Notes: generated by a model not told the origin, from the sequence alone. 64,000 nt of DNA from Areca catechu (GCA_021397845.1 CM038043.1:124023013-124087012); one strand, 5' to 3'. Counted from the first letter of the stretch, positions 47,220-59,609 are shown. Program-made: numbers and translations.

Positions 47220-48842
47220 TGATGGGAGACTAACTAGATACCAGGATGAAATGATGCAGGTGATTTGTTTGTTTATGATTTTTTAAGTTTTTCTTTTTTA
47301 AAAAAAATTAGGTTATGGATTCCCGAAGATAAGTAAAAGTAGATCTAGGGATTCGACAATGATAATAACTACTAGCACGTAAATTAGTCCCTAAGAAAGG
47401 ATAAAAAGAGGACCCCGGGATTAAAAAATCCCGTAGGACTTAGCTCTCAGATCAATACCTATTTAGGAGTCAGGGTGGCAGACCTCAAAGATCCGAAGCG
47501 CCCGATGCCAAGTTCACTCGCTCTCGTGGATGCGGCCTGGATGATCGAGCATTCAACACCACGGATGCACTGGCTTTCTGTTTAAAGGTCACGACAGCAA
47601 GGGCAACTGACTCCGTGTTTATGGCACCTGGAGGACCTACGAGCATTCAAGAGAAGAATTAGGATTCGATCAAAAGAAAGCAATAGATGAAAGGATGAGA
47701 GTTGATGTGGTGATGGGTGGAGTTCTTCTTGCTAGGCGCCCGGTTGGATGATCCCAATGGACTCCGACACGAAGTTGGAGGATAGAGTTGTTGAAGAGAT
47801 AGTAACTCGAGGCCTCACACCTCTCGACACACGAAGGCGAAGGCGCTCCCTCACAGAGATCGATGTTCTTAAAGAACGAAGGCAACTAAAGAGAATTGGC
47901 TCTCAAAACTTGTATTTTTTCATTCATCATCAATAGCATTACAAAGGAGGGGTAAGGTCCTTTTTATAAGCACCTTAGGACCCAATTTGAATTTCAAATG
48001 AAAATACAAGTCTTCTCTTGATGGGGCGCCCAAAAATTCAGAAATTTCTTCTCCTTGGCCGACCAAGACTTTGAATTTGATTGGGTGTGGCTTGACTTGA
48101 GGCATGGAAGAGGGATCTTGGCGCCCTTGGACTTGGAAGGTTGATCTCTCATTTTGGAAGAAGACATGAAGTGGGGCTTGTAGCAAGGCTTGTGTCCTCC
48201 TCCTTTCCTTGGTTGTGCATCCACCCTTTGATACAAGACATGATATGGGGAGTGGGAGATGGAGGCGCCCATGGATTCTTGGCCTTCCTTCCATAGTTGG
48301 CCACATACTTTGGGAAGAAAGCCTGATATGAGGGCTTGAAGCAAGGAACTCATTTCTACCCTCCTTTGACCTTCCATTGGCCGGCCACCCATACTTGGAA
48401 AAGAGCATGATAGGGGGGAGGGAAAGAGGGAATGTATCAAGTTTTGTGTCCCCATTTAGGCGTCTAAAAATCTGAATTGTGCCATCCACTTGGCAAGTTG
48501 ACATGGCACCACATAGGATGAAGAGGTGGTGCCCCTGAGCTGAGTTGGCTTCCTTCATGGCTTGGCTCAAAAGTGACTAGACTTCAAGACCAATATTGCT
48601 TGGACCCATACTTCAAACAGACTCGGACTGGACTCAATACAGGACTGGACTCAGTGCAGGACACAACTTGACCAAATTGGTCAAAGCACAGGACTAGACA
48701 CAAACACTTGAGACTCAATTCATAACTAAAATATTACAAAGTTTAGGCTTGAAGCCTTATTACAAGACCTGAAATGTTGAAACACTAATTAGACATCCAC
48801 AGAGGGTTGAGGAGCCTCTATCGGATTCTAGTGCCCACACCA
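47220..48842 (-). repeat. Chromovirus LTR 2
   Basis: A 1,623-bp LTR collinear with 38797-40408. It serves as 5' LTR for the unit on its left but has the 3' pol end of a second unit on its right. The complement of about 47965-47975 gives TATAAAAAGG. A 216-codon minus frame (48570-47920) spans U3. It is split in LTR 1 and has no domain, so it is probably fortuitous. Confidence 0.85.
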
Positions 48843-49408
48843 GTTCTCCTGGGATGGGAGGAAGTCGACTCTGTCGAGTAAGAGTTGATTTGGCTAAGGT
48901 ATTCTTCCATAAGGTTGGGGTCGAGGCGCTGCAAGTCCTCCCGGGTAATCCACGAGTCATCGGACTCAGGTCAGCCTTGCCATCGGACCAAGAAACGTTG
49001 ATAACCTTTGCCTCGGGTGGTAATAGCTTGGTCATCTAGGACACACTCGATCCGCTCTCCTCTCTTAGATAAAATTGGAGGTGGACACTCTGGTTCGAGT
49101 TCACTCTCAAAAGAAAGGTCAGGCCCAAATGGCTCGCTAGGTATGTTTGCTGGTTCCCTGTACTCGACTAAGTCTGAGATATTGAAAGTCGAGCTAATGC
49201 CATAATCCGGGGGTAGCTCAAGAACGTAGGCATTAAGGCCAACTCTTTTTATTACTCTAAAGGGGCCAGCTCTACGAGCATGAAGTTTCTTAACGGTTCC
49301 TGGTGGAAACCGTTCAGGCCTAAGCCTAATCATTACAGAATCACCAATTTCAAACTCTTTGGCTCGTTTACCTTTACACCCTTTCTTTCTTTCCTTCCTC
49401 AACAACTT
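48843..49408 (-). pseudogene. Second chromovirus pol end, truncated
   Basis: Minus strand: an integrase C-terminus (FEIGDSVMIRLRPERFPPG, RVIKRVGLNAYVLELPPDY) leads to the chromodomain start GYQRFLVRWQG, then a frameshift near 48975 and WSDGKAD-like sequence. It is very close to 40409-41000. It stops at 49408 against TAT-3 antisense-ORF sequence. Confidence 0.78.
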
Positions 49409-49483
49409 TCACCTAGTTCTTGCCCAGCTTATCCCGAATACCATTAGGTCATTTCTTGCTTCGCCATCCTCTGTCATGGGATT
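49409..49483 (+). pseudogene. TAT-3 antisense ORF, left fragment
   Basis: About 75 bp of plus-strand sequence encoding LAQLIPNTIRSFLA-like residues, the same block as AQLTPNSIRAICC in TAT-2. It ends at the GGATT target of the Tekay-derived element. Everything 5' of it (promoter and N-terminus) was lost to the chromovirus cluster. Confidence 0.65.
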
Positions 49484-51457
49484 TGTCACGTCCCGAATCC
49501 AGAACTAGGATCGGCTATGCGACTGACCGTACAATCTTAGGTATCACCTTAGAGATCATGCCAGGCCTAACCTTCAACTCAACATCCAAATAGTGGTAAG
49601 GAACAAATTTCACTAATTATTTATTGATTCCAAGAATTTTTTCTAAAATTCAACTAAAATTTAATATAAACTCAGAGATCAACACTTAAACCCTAGCTCC
49701 TCACTGACTAGTCCCAAAGCCCAATTGATCTTCGGTATCTGTAACAAAAATATAAAAAAATAGGGGTGAGCTACACAGGCTCAGTAAGTTATCAACACCT
49801 CCAGTATACACACACAAATATGCCATTAATAAATAGCAAGCACAAACACACCATACAACAAGATGTCAATCAATATAACAATATATATCCAGCAACATGA
49901 TGCAAATATGTATACTTAATTACAACCAACATCGACATGACTATGGATGGCCAACCATTTACTTTACTCTCCTTATCCTTTTGACCATGGCCACGATCGG
50001 CCCGTGGCTCGCCCCACAAGAGACTAGATCCTAACTCACATACCGAAATCGGTCATGCACCAGTGATCACCCCATTGGAGGCCCACAAGAAAAACTAGCT
50101 CTGAGTATCACACGAGAAATATGCATCATCTGCATGTGCCTGCCATGCATGGCTAAAATAAGGCAACTAGCTCCTGACTCATATACCGCTCATCGATCAT
50201 ATGCCAGCGATCGCCTCGCTGGAGGCCCACAAGGAGACTAGGTCCTCGTATGATCATAGTCGGACTAGAAAGCACCCACACCAACACAATGCATGCACCC
50301 AATGCAATCCAATGCAAATTAAAATATATTACACGTATTTAATATTTCATAACATATTTGACATATAATATCAGAGGTCAAGATAACTTACAGAAAAGGA
50401 TTCATCAACAAGTACAATTCAAACCTAGATCTGATCTTCCAAGGACAACGACGATCCTGACCAACAATTTAAACATATAATTAATTTTTATTTAATAAAA
50501 CTAAAAAAAATATGTTATCATGAGGCACTCTCCTCAATCCAATTTCAATTATTATCCAGAATTTATCTTTCTCCCTTTCTCTTCTCTCTCCTCTCTCTCC
50601 TCTCTCTCTCCTTCCTCGCCCACGATGGTGGGGGACCTCATGAGTGAGCCATCGACGGCAGCTCCAGCCACCGGGAACCATCCCGACGACGGACTCTCAG
50701 GTAGGTTTATCTCTCTCTTTCTCTCTCTTCATATATTTTTTCCTTTTCTCCTTTTTTTTTCTTCTTCTTTTTTTTTCCTTCTTATCTTTTTTTCTCATGG
50801 AACAGAGGCCCCCCCAATTTTATTTTTTTTCCCATTCATTTCTTCTCTCCTTCGTCTCCACCGAACTCCTCTCCCCCTTCTTTCCTTCTTCCTCATCTTT
50901 CTTCTTCCATCACCCATGATGGCATGGAGATCCTTGGTGAGCCACCGACGATGACTCCAGCCTCTGGAAACCATCCCAGCGATGAAGCTCTTCGGTAGGT
51001 ACCCTCTCTTTTTTTTTCTTTTTCTTTTCTCTCCGAACCCCCCCCCCCCCGTTGCTCCTCTCCTCTCTCGGCTTGACCGAGCCAGCCTCCCCACGGTGGT
51101 ATCGAAGGGGCTCTCTGTCGCTCACTGGAGAGAAGAATGATGGCGTGGAAGGAAGATCGACAGGGCTCGATCTACGATGGTGAGGGAGGATTTAAAGAAA
51201 AATCCCGATGGGTTTCTTCTCCATTCGGGAAGCCAAGTCCATGCCGATTGGAGTTCTAGCCCATCCTAAATTCGTCACCGACCATCGCTCCCCTCATGGC
51301 TCTCCCCTCTGATTCGCTCAGCGAGTTTTCCAGCCGGCAATAAAGGAAGAAGAGTTCCTCTATTTCACGGTCTTCTTTTTTTTTCTGGGTTCCGAGTGAA
51401 GTCGGCAAGGGCTGCCGACTTCAGCCCACAACACCCAAAACACGGGCAGGCCTCACA
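49484..51457 (-). repeat. Tekay-derived element 3' LTR
   Basis: It starts TGTCACGTCCCGAATCC, the form typical of Del/Tekay LTRs, and ends GGCCTCACA. It contains CT-rich and T-rich tracts (50560-50920) and a CCCC run near 51043. Small frames here are low-complexity and differ between the two LTRs. Confidence 0.9.
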
Positions 51458-52875
51458 TTCTCCCCTCCTAACAAAAACTTCGTCCTCGAAATTTAAAAAC
51501 AAATTTAGATCTTTCTAAACTCAAATATACATGATCCAATACTCACATATACCATTTGGCCCAAATTTAATAATCCCATAAGAGCTCCTATTCACACGTT
51601 ATAATACACTTTAAATTGATCCTAATAACTTTAGTCACCACACTTCCGCTGTGCACTTTGATATAACTTTTCAAATCCTCTAATATTTTTCGATACTATT
51701 TCTCCGCTCAAAGTAACATTAATAACAAGGTAATCTAAATCTTCTCATAGACTAAACCCATATAAGTCTTTCAATACCCATTTCTTTACTAAATGAAACA
51801 TCAATAGCAAGATAATCTAAATTTTCTCATAAATCTTAAACTTGACTTGGAGTTTAACATATCCAATAATCTCCAACATATATATATATGATCAAATAAT
51901 CCAATCCAAAACTGCTAATATAAATCATCAAAGATTCTATTAAAATATGCATGCCATGTCCACATAATATCATTAAATCTGCCAATAGCAAATTGCAAAT
52001 CTATACATTATCCCAAACACATTTTCATTATATAATTGAAAGATTCTCTCTCTTAATATCATTAAAGTCCTGCATCATAAACATATTGCAACGGTCCCCA
52101 AATTTATAATTCAAAAATTAATAAATCTTGCAAGCTATCATAATCTTCATCCATATCAAATTTAGGATCCCAACATTATTTAATTAAGAACTGAATACAT
52201 ATATTCAGCATAACATAACACACTATACTTCCAGGTCAACACTTCTGAAGCTCGGTCTAATCCATTTATCAGAGATAAATATACATCTTATCTAGCCCTT
52301 CAATATCCATAATATGCTTACTTATCATGATCAAATAGTATCAACCATTCAGTCTCATCCAAAATCAATCTTTACAAAAATCATATTCCAGATCTTATGC
52401 ACAGTATCTAAGAATTAGAAATCCAACTTTGAATCCATTCTAATTGGTCAAAACATTAAGTTCAAATATCACAATCCATAGTGACACAATCTAAATTTTT
52501 AATATCACTTAATCATATCCTAACTACTTATGTTGGTCTCAAGTGATCATAACCCAAACTTCGATATCATTCAGTCATGCCTTAATAACCATCTTATTAA
52601 TAATATCAAAACTAGATTCCCAAAGTAAATCAAATCCATGACATAACTCAAAATACACCTCCATATATCCATTATCTAGTCTTGATAATATCCTTCCAAA
52701 AATTAATCTAAGAGAATTTAATCATTTTATTTGTGCAAGCCTTCTACACTTAACAAAACCCTTGAAACTATAATATACACCTATCAAAGGAACTTAAATA
52801 AGTCAAAATCCTACTTCTACCCCACTCTCACTAACTAAGTCATCTTGATCTTAAACCTTTGCTCTGATACCACTC
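51458..52875 (-). other. Tekay-derived element interior, non-coding
   Basis: AT-rich sequence without ORFs above background. On the minus strand it runs from the primer site (52861-52872) to the short pol-tail relic (about 51458-51500) and the polypurine tract. The middle (51520-52850) shows no domain. Confidence 0.8.
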
Positions 52876-54876
52876 TGTCACATCCCGAATCCAGATCTAG
52901 GATCGGCTACATGACCGGCCGCACAACCCTAGGTATCACCCTAGAGATCATGCCAGGCCTAACCTTCAACTCAACATCCAAATAGTGGTAAGGAACGAAT
53001 TTCACTAATTATTTATTGATTCCAAGAATTTTTTCTAAAATTCAACTAAAATTTAATATAAACTCAGAGATCAATACCTAAATCCTAGCTCCTCACTGAC
53101 TGGTCCCAAAGCCCAATTGATCTTCGATATCTGTAACAAAAATATAGAAAAATAGGGGTGAGCTATACAGGTTCAATAAGTTATCAACACCTCCAATATA
53201 CATACACAAATATGCCATTAATAAATAGCAAGCACAAACACACCATATAACAAGATGTCCATCAATATAATAATATATATCCAGCAACATGATGCAAATA
53301 TGTATACTTAATCACAACCGACACCGACAGGACTATGGATGGCCAACAATTTACTTTACTCTCCTAGTCCTTTTGACTATAGCCACGATCGCCCGTGGCT
53401 CATCCCACAAGAGACTAGATCCTAACTCACATACCGAAATTGGTCATGCACCAGTGATTGTCCCACTGGAGGCCTACAAGGAAAACTAGCTCTGAGTATC
53501 ACACGAGAAACATGCATCCTCTTCATGTGCCTGCCATGCATGGATAAAATAAGGTAACTAGCTCCTGACTCACATATCGCTCATCGATCATGTGCCAGTG
53601 ATCACCTCACTGGAGGCCCATAAGGAGACTAGGTCCTCGTATGATCATAGTCGGACTAGAAAGCACCCACACCAATACAATGCATGCACCCAATGCAATC
53701 CAATGCAATCCAATACAAATTAAAATATATTACACGTATTTAATATTTCATAATATATTTAGCATATAATATCAGAGGTCAAGATAACTTACAGAAAAGT
53801 GTTCATCAACAAGTACAATTCAAACCTAGATCTGATTTTCCAAGGACAATGACGATTCTGACCAACAATTTAAACATATAATTAATTTCTTTTTAATAAA
53901 ACTAAAAAGAAAACTATGTTATCATGAGGCACTCTTCTCAATCCAATTTCAATTATGATCCAGAATTTACCTTTCCTCCCTTCCTCTTTCTCTCTCCTCT
54001 CTCTCCTCTTTCTCTCTCCTCTCTCTCCTCTCTCTCTCTCCTTCATCGTCCATGATGGTAGGGGACCTCGTGAGTGAGCCACCGATGGCAGCTCCAGCCA
54101 CTGGGAACCACCCGACGACGGACTCTCAGGTAGGTTTCTCTCTCTCTTTCTCTCTCTTCATATATTTTTTCCTTTTCTCCTTTTTTTTCTTCTTTTTTTT
54201 CCTTCTTTTCTTTTTTTCTCACGGAATAGAGGTCCCCCCCATTTTATTTTTTTGTCCCATTCTTTTCTTCTCTCCTTCGTCTCCACCAAACTCCTCTCCC
54301 CCTTCTTTCCTTCTTCCTCATCTTTCTTCTTCCCTCACCCATGATGGTGGGGAGATCCTTGGTGAGCCACCGACGGTGACTCCAGCCTCCAGAAACCATC
54401 CTAGTGACGAAGCTCTCCGGTAGGTACCCTCTCTTTTTTTTTCTTTTTCTTTTCTCCCCGAACCCCCCCGTTGGTCCTCTCCTCTCTCGGCTTGACCGAG
54501 CCGGCCTCCTCACGGCGATATCGAAGGGGCTCTCCATCGCTTGCCAGAGAGATGAACGATGGCATGGAGGAAGATCGACAGGGCTCGATCTGCGACGGTG
54601 AGGGAGGATTTAAACAAAAACCCTGATGGGTTTCTTCTCTGTTTGGGAAGCCAAGTCCATGCCGATTGGAGTTCTAGCCCATCCTAAATTCGTCACCGAC
54701 CATCCCTCCCCTCTACGGCTCTCCCCTCCGATTAGCTCGGCGAGTTTTCCAGCCGGCAGTAAAAAAAGAAGAGTTCCCCTGTTTCATGGTCTTCTTTTTT
54801 TTTCTGGGTTTTGGGTGAAGTCGACAAGGGCTGCCGACTTCAGCCCACAATGCCCAAAACATGGGCAGGCCTCACA
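52876..54876 (-). repeat. Tekay-derived element 5' LTR
   Basis: A 2,001-bp copy of 49484-51457, starting TGTCACATCCCGAATCC. It has a longer CT microsatellite at about 53985-54040. Confidence 0.9.
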
Positions 54877-55347
54877 GGATTGTTGCCCATTTTTCTTTGT
54901 TCAGGGCCTTCTTTACCTTGAAGTGCCATCCCGTCAATGAGGGGTGGTGGTTTATGGCCCCCCCACCCGGGGGTCATTAAGTTTGATCTTCCTTCTTCCA
55001 TCAAGGGATGGAAGAATAGGTTTTTCTTTGCCTCGGTCGAGGGGGTCGACTTGGTCTGGAGTGACCCAGACTGCTCCTCAAACTAGAATGCCCAAGTGGA
55101 GGCTACAAACCAGAAGGTATACGACCAACTCATCACCTCTGTCATCCCTCCTCTCCAAGACTTGCTGGCTAAACATAATCTATTCGAAGCCGGGGTTAGC
55201 CTAATCCGAGCTTTGGGTGAGGCCCATAAACCATACTTTTCTTTCTACAGGGATTTCTTTTGCGATGCCTTGAAGAAGGGCAAGCAACGGTCGGCAGAGC
55301 ACGCGATGAACCAGCTTAGGACCATGATCCAACCAGTCAGGCACTAG
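54877..55347 (+). pseudogene. TAT-3 antisense ORF, right fragment
   Basis: It continues the fragment at 49409-49483 after the GGATT duplication. The first frame reads FRAFFTLKCHPVNEGWWF, the Transposase_28-like hallmark, then GWKNRFFFASVEGVDLVW. From 55096 comes a C-terminal segment LLAKHNLFEAGVSLI, FYRDFFCDALKKGK, ending PVRH-stop at 55347. Its end touches the truncated RT on the other strand, so the spacer and tandem repeats seen in TAT-1/2 were deleted. Confidence 0.7.
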
Positions 55348-56160
55348 ACCTGCTTCTTCAAGGTGTGGTGCTCCATGTCAATGATTGCTTGGACCTTCTT
55401 AAGATTGGCCTCGATCCCTTTTTGGATGACCATGAAGCTCAAGAACTTTTTAGCGGCAATGCTGAAGGTGTAGTTGGCTGGATTCAACTTCATCTGATGG
55501 AGATAGAGGTTTTGGAAGGCTTCTATTAGGTTTGCGACATGGCCCAACTTTGGCCTGTTCATAACGAGCATGTCATCTACATAGACTTGCATGTTACGAC
55601 CGATTTGATCTTTGAAGACCTTATTGACCAAGCGCTAGTACGTGGCTCCAATATTTTTCAGATCAAATGGCATCATCTTATAATAGTAAGTCCCTTGGTC
55701 TGTGATGAAGGCAGTGTGCTCCTCGTCTTCAAGGTGCATCCAAATTTGGTTGTACCCAAAAAATATATCCATGAAGGTGAGTAAGCGGTGCCCTGATGTA
55801 GCATCCACTAGCTGGTTGATCTTGGAAAGGGGGAAGCTATCTTTTGGACAAGCTCGATCGAGGTCAGTGTAGTCTACACAGATCCTCTACTTCTCACCGG
55901 TCTTCTTAACCATGACTATGTTCGCCAGCCAGCTGGGGTACTGAGCTTCTCGGACAAAACTGGCTATGAGGAGCTTTTTCACCTCTTCCTTGATTGCCTT
56001 TTGCCTCTTTGGGGCGAAGCTTCTCTTCTTCTACCAGATTGGGCAGCACTTCAGGTCGACGTTCAGCCTGTGAGTGATGATGTCGAAATGAATTCTCGAC
56101 ATGTCCATCGTGGTCCAAGCGAAGACATCTACATTTGCCTAGAGAAAACTTAACAAGCAA
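55344..56160 (-). pseudogene. TAT-3 reverse transcriptase, truncated
   Basis: Right to left: ANVDVFAWTTMDM near 56150, then KEEVKKLLIASFVREAQY, the DYTDLDRACPKDSF palm region near 55880, and the catalytic box VYVDDMLVMN near 55580. The frame ends KKVQAIIDMEHHTLKKQV-stop at 55344. The thumb end, RNase H and integrase are missing, and stops interrupt the fingers (near 56040) and the region before the YVDD box (near 55635). Confidence 0.8.
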
Positions 56161-56720
56161 GCCTTCTCATCCTCTTGTAGCTTAGCTCCCACTTGCACCA
56201 TCTTCAAATGTTCTGTGCCGAGGGAGTAGGACAACAGGCGCTTGAGCAGGCCACCTTTGGCGTTCTGCACCTTTTGGTCGAGCTTATCAGTGATAAGGTC
56301 CTCCCTGACACTTCTAGCCTTGGGGATGGCTTGCAAGCAGTGCTGAACCAGCTGCAGGGTCACCCTCATCTCCCCTAGGCCACAGGGAGTCAGGAATTGC
56401 ACTAGAAGCCATTTGGTAGATATGGCCATGTTGAGTAGGTCAAGCCCAGGATGATCGAGGATCATGTTGTAGGCTAAAGGGAGCCTGACAACCATGCAAG
56501 TCATCATGACTGTACTCTACTAGGGCGATGACCCGACGATGACTGGGAGGGTGATCTCTCCCTTAACCCCTATTGAGTCTCTAGTAAAACTGACCAGAGG
56601 GATATGCACTAGCTTCAGCTGGGTAGGAGACAAGTTCATCATTTATCTTTAAGAAGGCATCATAAAAAAGGACATCAGTCAAACTTTCACTATGACCATA
56701 ATCCACTTTACAGGATGCTT
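56161..56720 (-). pseudogene. TAT-3 protease and linker to RT
   Basis: The minus frame at 56507-56161 reads AYNMILDHPGLDLLNMAIST and FLTPCGLGEMRVTLQL, the flap and linker of TAT protease. The D-S-G part would lie near 56700-56650, where frames are shifted. Confidence 0.65.
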
Positions 56721-56859
56721 CGCTATCGTCATCTTGATGACAACGACATCATTATTTATATTTTCCACCCCGATTTTCCTCTCCCTCATTAATGGGAGTA
56801 CATTTTTAGGCCCTTTCCCTGCCCTGGTTCTCTTCGAGGCGGGCTCTATGCCTAGGAGA

Positions 56860-58055
56860 TCATGCCCACTGGCTTCTCGATTGGCTGGTTGTTGATAGGA
56901 GGGAGAGCTACAAGCACCGAGGGTCCCAATGGGGCTTTGCCCCCTATGAACTTTTCAAAGTAGCCTCTTCTGATGAGATCTTTGATCTCCCTCTTAAAGT
57001 AGTGGCATTCCTCGATGTCATGGCTATGGTCATGGTGGAACTGGTAGTACTTTGACTTTTCTCAGCCAACGGACGGCCTTAGCGAGGGAGGGCGGTGTAG
57101 GTAGCATTCAACCTCGATCTTCATGAGGATCTTGGACCTTGGGATGAGGAGAGGAGTATACCTTTATTCCTGGATGAGGGTACTCTTCGGCTTCAAGCCC
57201 ATCCAAAGGTTCGGGGTCATTTCGGGCCTATGCATCCCATAGGGTTCCCCTTGGGGCTACTTCTTCAAGGACCTCCCATCCAATTCCCTCCTAGTGCGGT
57301 CCGCCTCCTCTGCATGGATGTACTTATGGGCCCAGAGGAGGAGCTTAGAGTAGGTCTTTAGGGGCTTCTTATCAAGAAAGTATATGAGATAGGAGGTTCT
57401 AAGCCCTCTCTTCAGTACTAGCATAGCAATGGGCTCTTCCAGGTTATAGATTTTTAGGATGGCAGCTTTGAAGTGGGACACGTAGTCCTGCAATGACTCA
57501 TGGTCTTGCGGTAGATGGAGAAGAGGCTGTCAACTTCTCACAACACCTTTTGATAGGCATCGAAGTGTGCTACGAACTCTCTCTCTAGCTATGCAAAGAA
57601 GTCAATTTTCCCTTGCTCGAGGTGGGTGTACCAGACTCAAGTAGCCTTCTGAAGTGTCATTGTGAAGGTGATGCAGAGAAGGGCATCAGTTTCCCCTTGG
57701 ACCCTCATGAGAGCTTTATAGCTCTCCAGGTGGTCCAAGGGGTCGGTGGTCCCATCGTAGGGATTCACCTGAGGCATGCGGAATTTGCTGGGAATCGGTT
57801 CTTCTTAGATCTTTCGGGAGAAAGAGGGGCAGGCGTCGTAGCTCGTGGGCTCACGTAAGGAGCCTTGTAGATTGGCAAACTGATGGGATAGCTCAGCCAG
57901 CTTATGCTTTTGTTCCTCCAAGCACCTCTTATCCTGACGCCTGATAGCCTCATCGGTGAAACCTTCTGCCGAGGCTATCAGAGGATAGGAAGATAAGGGT
58001 TGGAGAAGATCATGCCAAGGGGCCTTACCGTGATGACCTTGCAGTGCTTGGAGGC
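56860..58055 (-). pseudogene. TAT-3 gag, main part
   Basis: Right to left: PYDGTTDPLDHLESYKALM near 57765-57700, the gag core, and at 57493-57257 MQDYVSHFKAAILKIYNLEEP... DKKPLKTYSKLLLWAHKYI. A nucleocapsid-like basic part follows. The upstream part lies beyond the solo LTR. Stops and frameshifts occur throughout. Confidence 0.65.
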
Positions 58056-59604
58056 TAATGCTGGATGACTCTAAGATTGCTAAATATGCAGGAAAAATAG
58101 TAAACTAATTTTTTATATTTTTTTATAATTTTAATTTATAGGCTAAATTTTTAAAATCAAGTAAAGCTTAGTAGGAAGAGTAGTAATGCAAAAATTCATC
58201 ATAATCACAGGCATACTCATGCAAAATAATAAAAGTCAGGACCCAAGAATTGAGAAATTCTTGGCTTAGGATAGCTAACCTTCAATCAAAATAGAATTAA
58301 GAGTGGGAAGATTTGTACCAGTCAAAGATTGAAGAACTTGCTGATGAAGGGATCACACAGCTCTTAGATTGAGGCCTAGAAGATGAAGCCTTTGGTCCCC
58401 GAATCTAAAGGCGATCTGGACCTGGTTTGAAGGCAAGGAAAGCCTTCTCTGGGGAGGAAAAACATCTCGAGGATCCTGCAAGCATCAAGGTTAGGCATGA
58501 AATAGGTGATCAATGAAAAAAACAAAATATGAAAGAAAGAACAAGGGAAATCAGGGTTAGGGCAGCAGCAGGGAAGAAGAAGGAGCTCTTGATCTGGGGC
58601 ATCTTCAAGGCTTCTCTTCTTGGATGTGGCTGTTGCTTGGAGGTTTGATTTGCTACTAGGGCATGGAGAATTCCAAGGAAGGGTGGTCGGCCAAGCAAGA
58701 GAACAAAGAACCAAAACCAAAGAACCAAAAACTAGAACACCAAAAGCTAAACACCAAAATAATAGAGTTTTATTTCATAAGAGCTGATTGTTTACAAGAG
58801 GAGGAGTGGTGGGATATTTATAGAGTTCCCATGCCCTCTCTTAAAGGGATTACAAGTTTTCTCCTAGTTAGAATAGGTTTACACAATTTAGTGGGAGAAA
58901 GACTACATAATAAACCTAGAACTAGGATTATACAAGTTGAATAAAATAAAGACTTGATTTCCTCCTTCCACTTGGACTCTTCTTCTTAGCTTGGACCGAG
59001 TCAACCTCAAGGATGCCACTCTTGCCATGTTGGGCTTCATGAGGGGGTAGCAAGGGCTGGCCAAGGGCTTGGGGCGCATAGGCTTTAGGCCTCCTGGAAG
59101 CTGGGGTGCTTGGGCTGGTATATTCCAGACATCATACTAGAATCTTGGTTCTTAAAGGCTTGGGCCTGGCACTTAAGCTTGATTTCTCTTGGGCTGGGTG
59201 CAGATGGACCTCTGAATTCATGATATGCCTCGGTCTGGGAAATACTCTAGCATCTGGAGGGAATCTGGGCGTCTAGAAGGAATTAGGGCATCTGGAGAGC
59301 ATATAGAGGGTATCTAGGGCTCTTGGGTGTCAAACAAGATCCCATAAGCTGTTGTGAATGCCTCTGGCTCTTGGGTGAGGCCTGGTGGAACTCCAAAATA
59401 GGTAACCTCCTCTCTTGTACAAAAATTGGACTCTTACTAGACTAATACTCAAGTACAGGACTCAATGACCGACTAGGGTTGAGACAAGTTAACTAGTCTC
59501 AACTTATTACAGGACTCAATCTACTTTGTTACAAAATTGTGATACATGGCTAAGTAAACCAGATAGGGTCCAGTAACCTGTGTCTGATCCTAGTGCCCCC
59601 ACTA
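58056..59604 (-). mobile_element. Solo chromovirus LTR in TAT-3 gag
   Basis: A 1,549-bp block with an exact TSD GAGGC (58051-58055 and 59605-59609). Both termini differ from the family ends TGATG...CACCA by transitions (TAATG...CACTA). The right end shares gatcctagtgcccccac with the other chromovirus LTRs. It has no internal domain. Confidence 0.8.
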
Positions 59605-59609
59605 GAGGC

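Larger units (their letters stand above)
38797..49408 (-). mobile_element. Chromovirus cluster: LTR-internal-LTR-internal
   Basis: Two nearly matching LTRs (38797-40408 and 47220-48842) are each followed on their right by the 3' end of pol (chromodomain). A primer site lies left of the second LTR. The first unit is a deleted element: 3' LTR, chromodomain, part of integrase, foreign insert, protease, zinc knuckle, solo LTR, gag, primer site, 5' LTR. The second unit is only a pol end. No TSD brackets the cluster. This points to recombination between two copies, or tandem arrangement, rather than one simple insertion. Confidence 0.8.
49484..54876 (-). mobile_element. Non-autonomous Tekay/Del-derived LTR element
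   Basis: A 5,393-bp element with LTRs of 1,974 and 2,001 bp (TGTCAC...CCTCACA) and exact TSDs GGATT (49479-49483 and 54877-54881). The primer site TGGTATCAGAGC (complement of 52861-52872) and purine tract ggaggggagaa (complement of 51458-51468) set the minus orientation. The 1,418-bp interior encodes nothing except a short relic beside the 3' LTR that reads NFEDEVFVRRGE, the usual last residues of Tekay/Del pol. It is therefore a deletion derivative that would need proteins in trans. Confidence 0.9.

Noticed and set aside
47920..48570. 216-codon minus-strand ORF in chromovirus LTR 2 as a gene
   Set aside because: It spans mostly U3 upstream of the TATA box, has no domain, and is broken in the sister LTR.
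50520..51125. ORFs in CT-rich parts of the Tekay-derived LTRs (also 53882-54537)
   Set aside because: Low-complexity Ser/Leu/Phe or Arg/Glu/Gly translations that differ between the two LTRs and lie on both strands.
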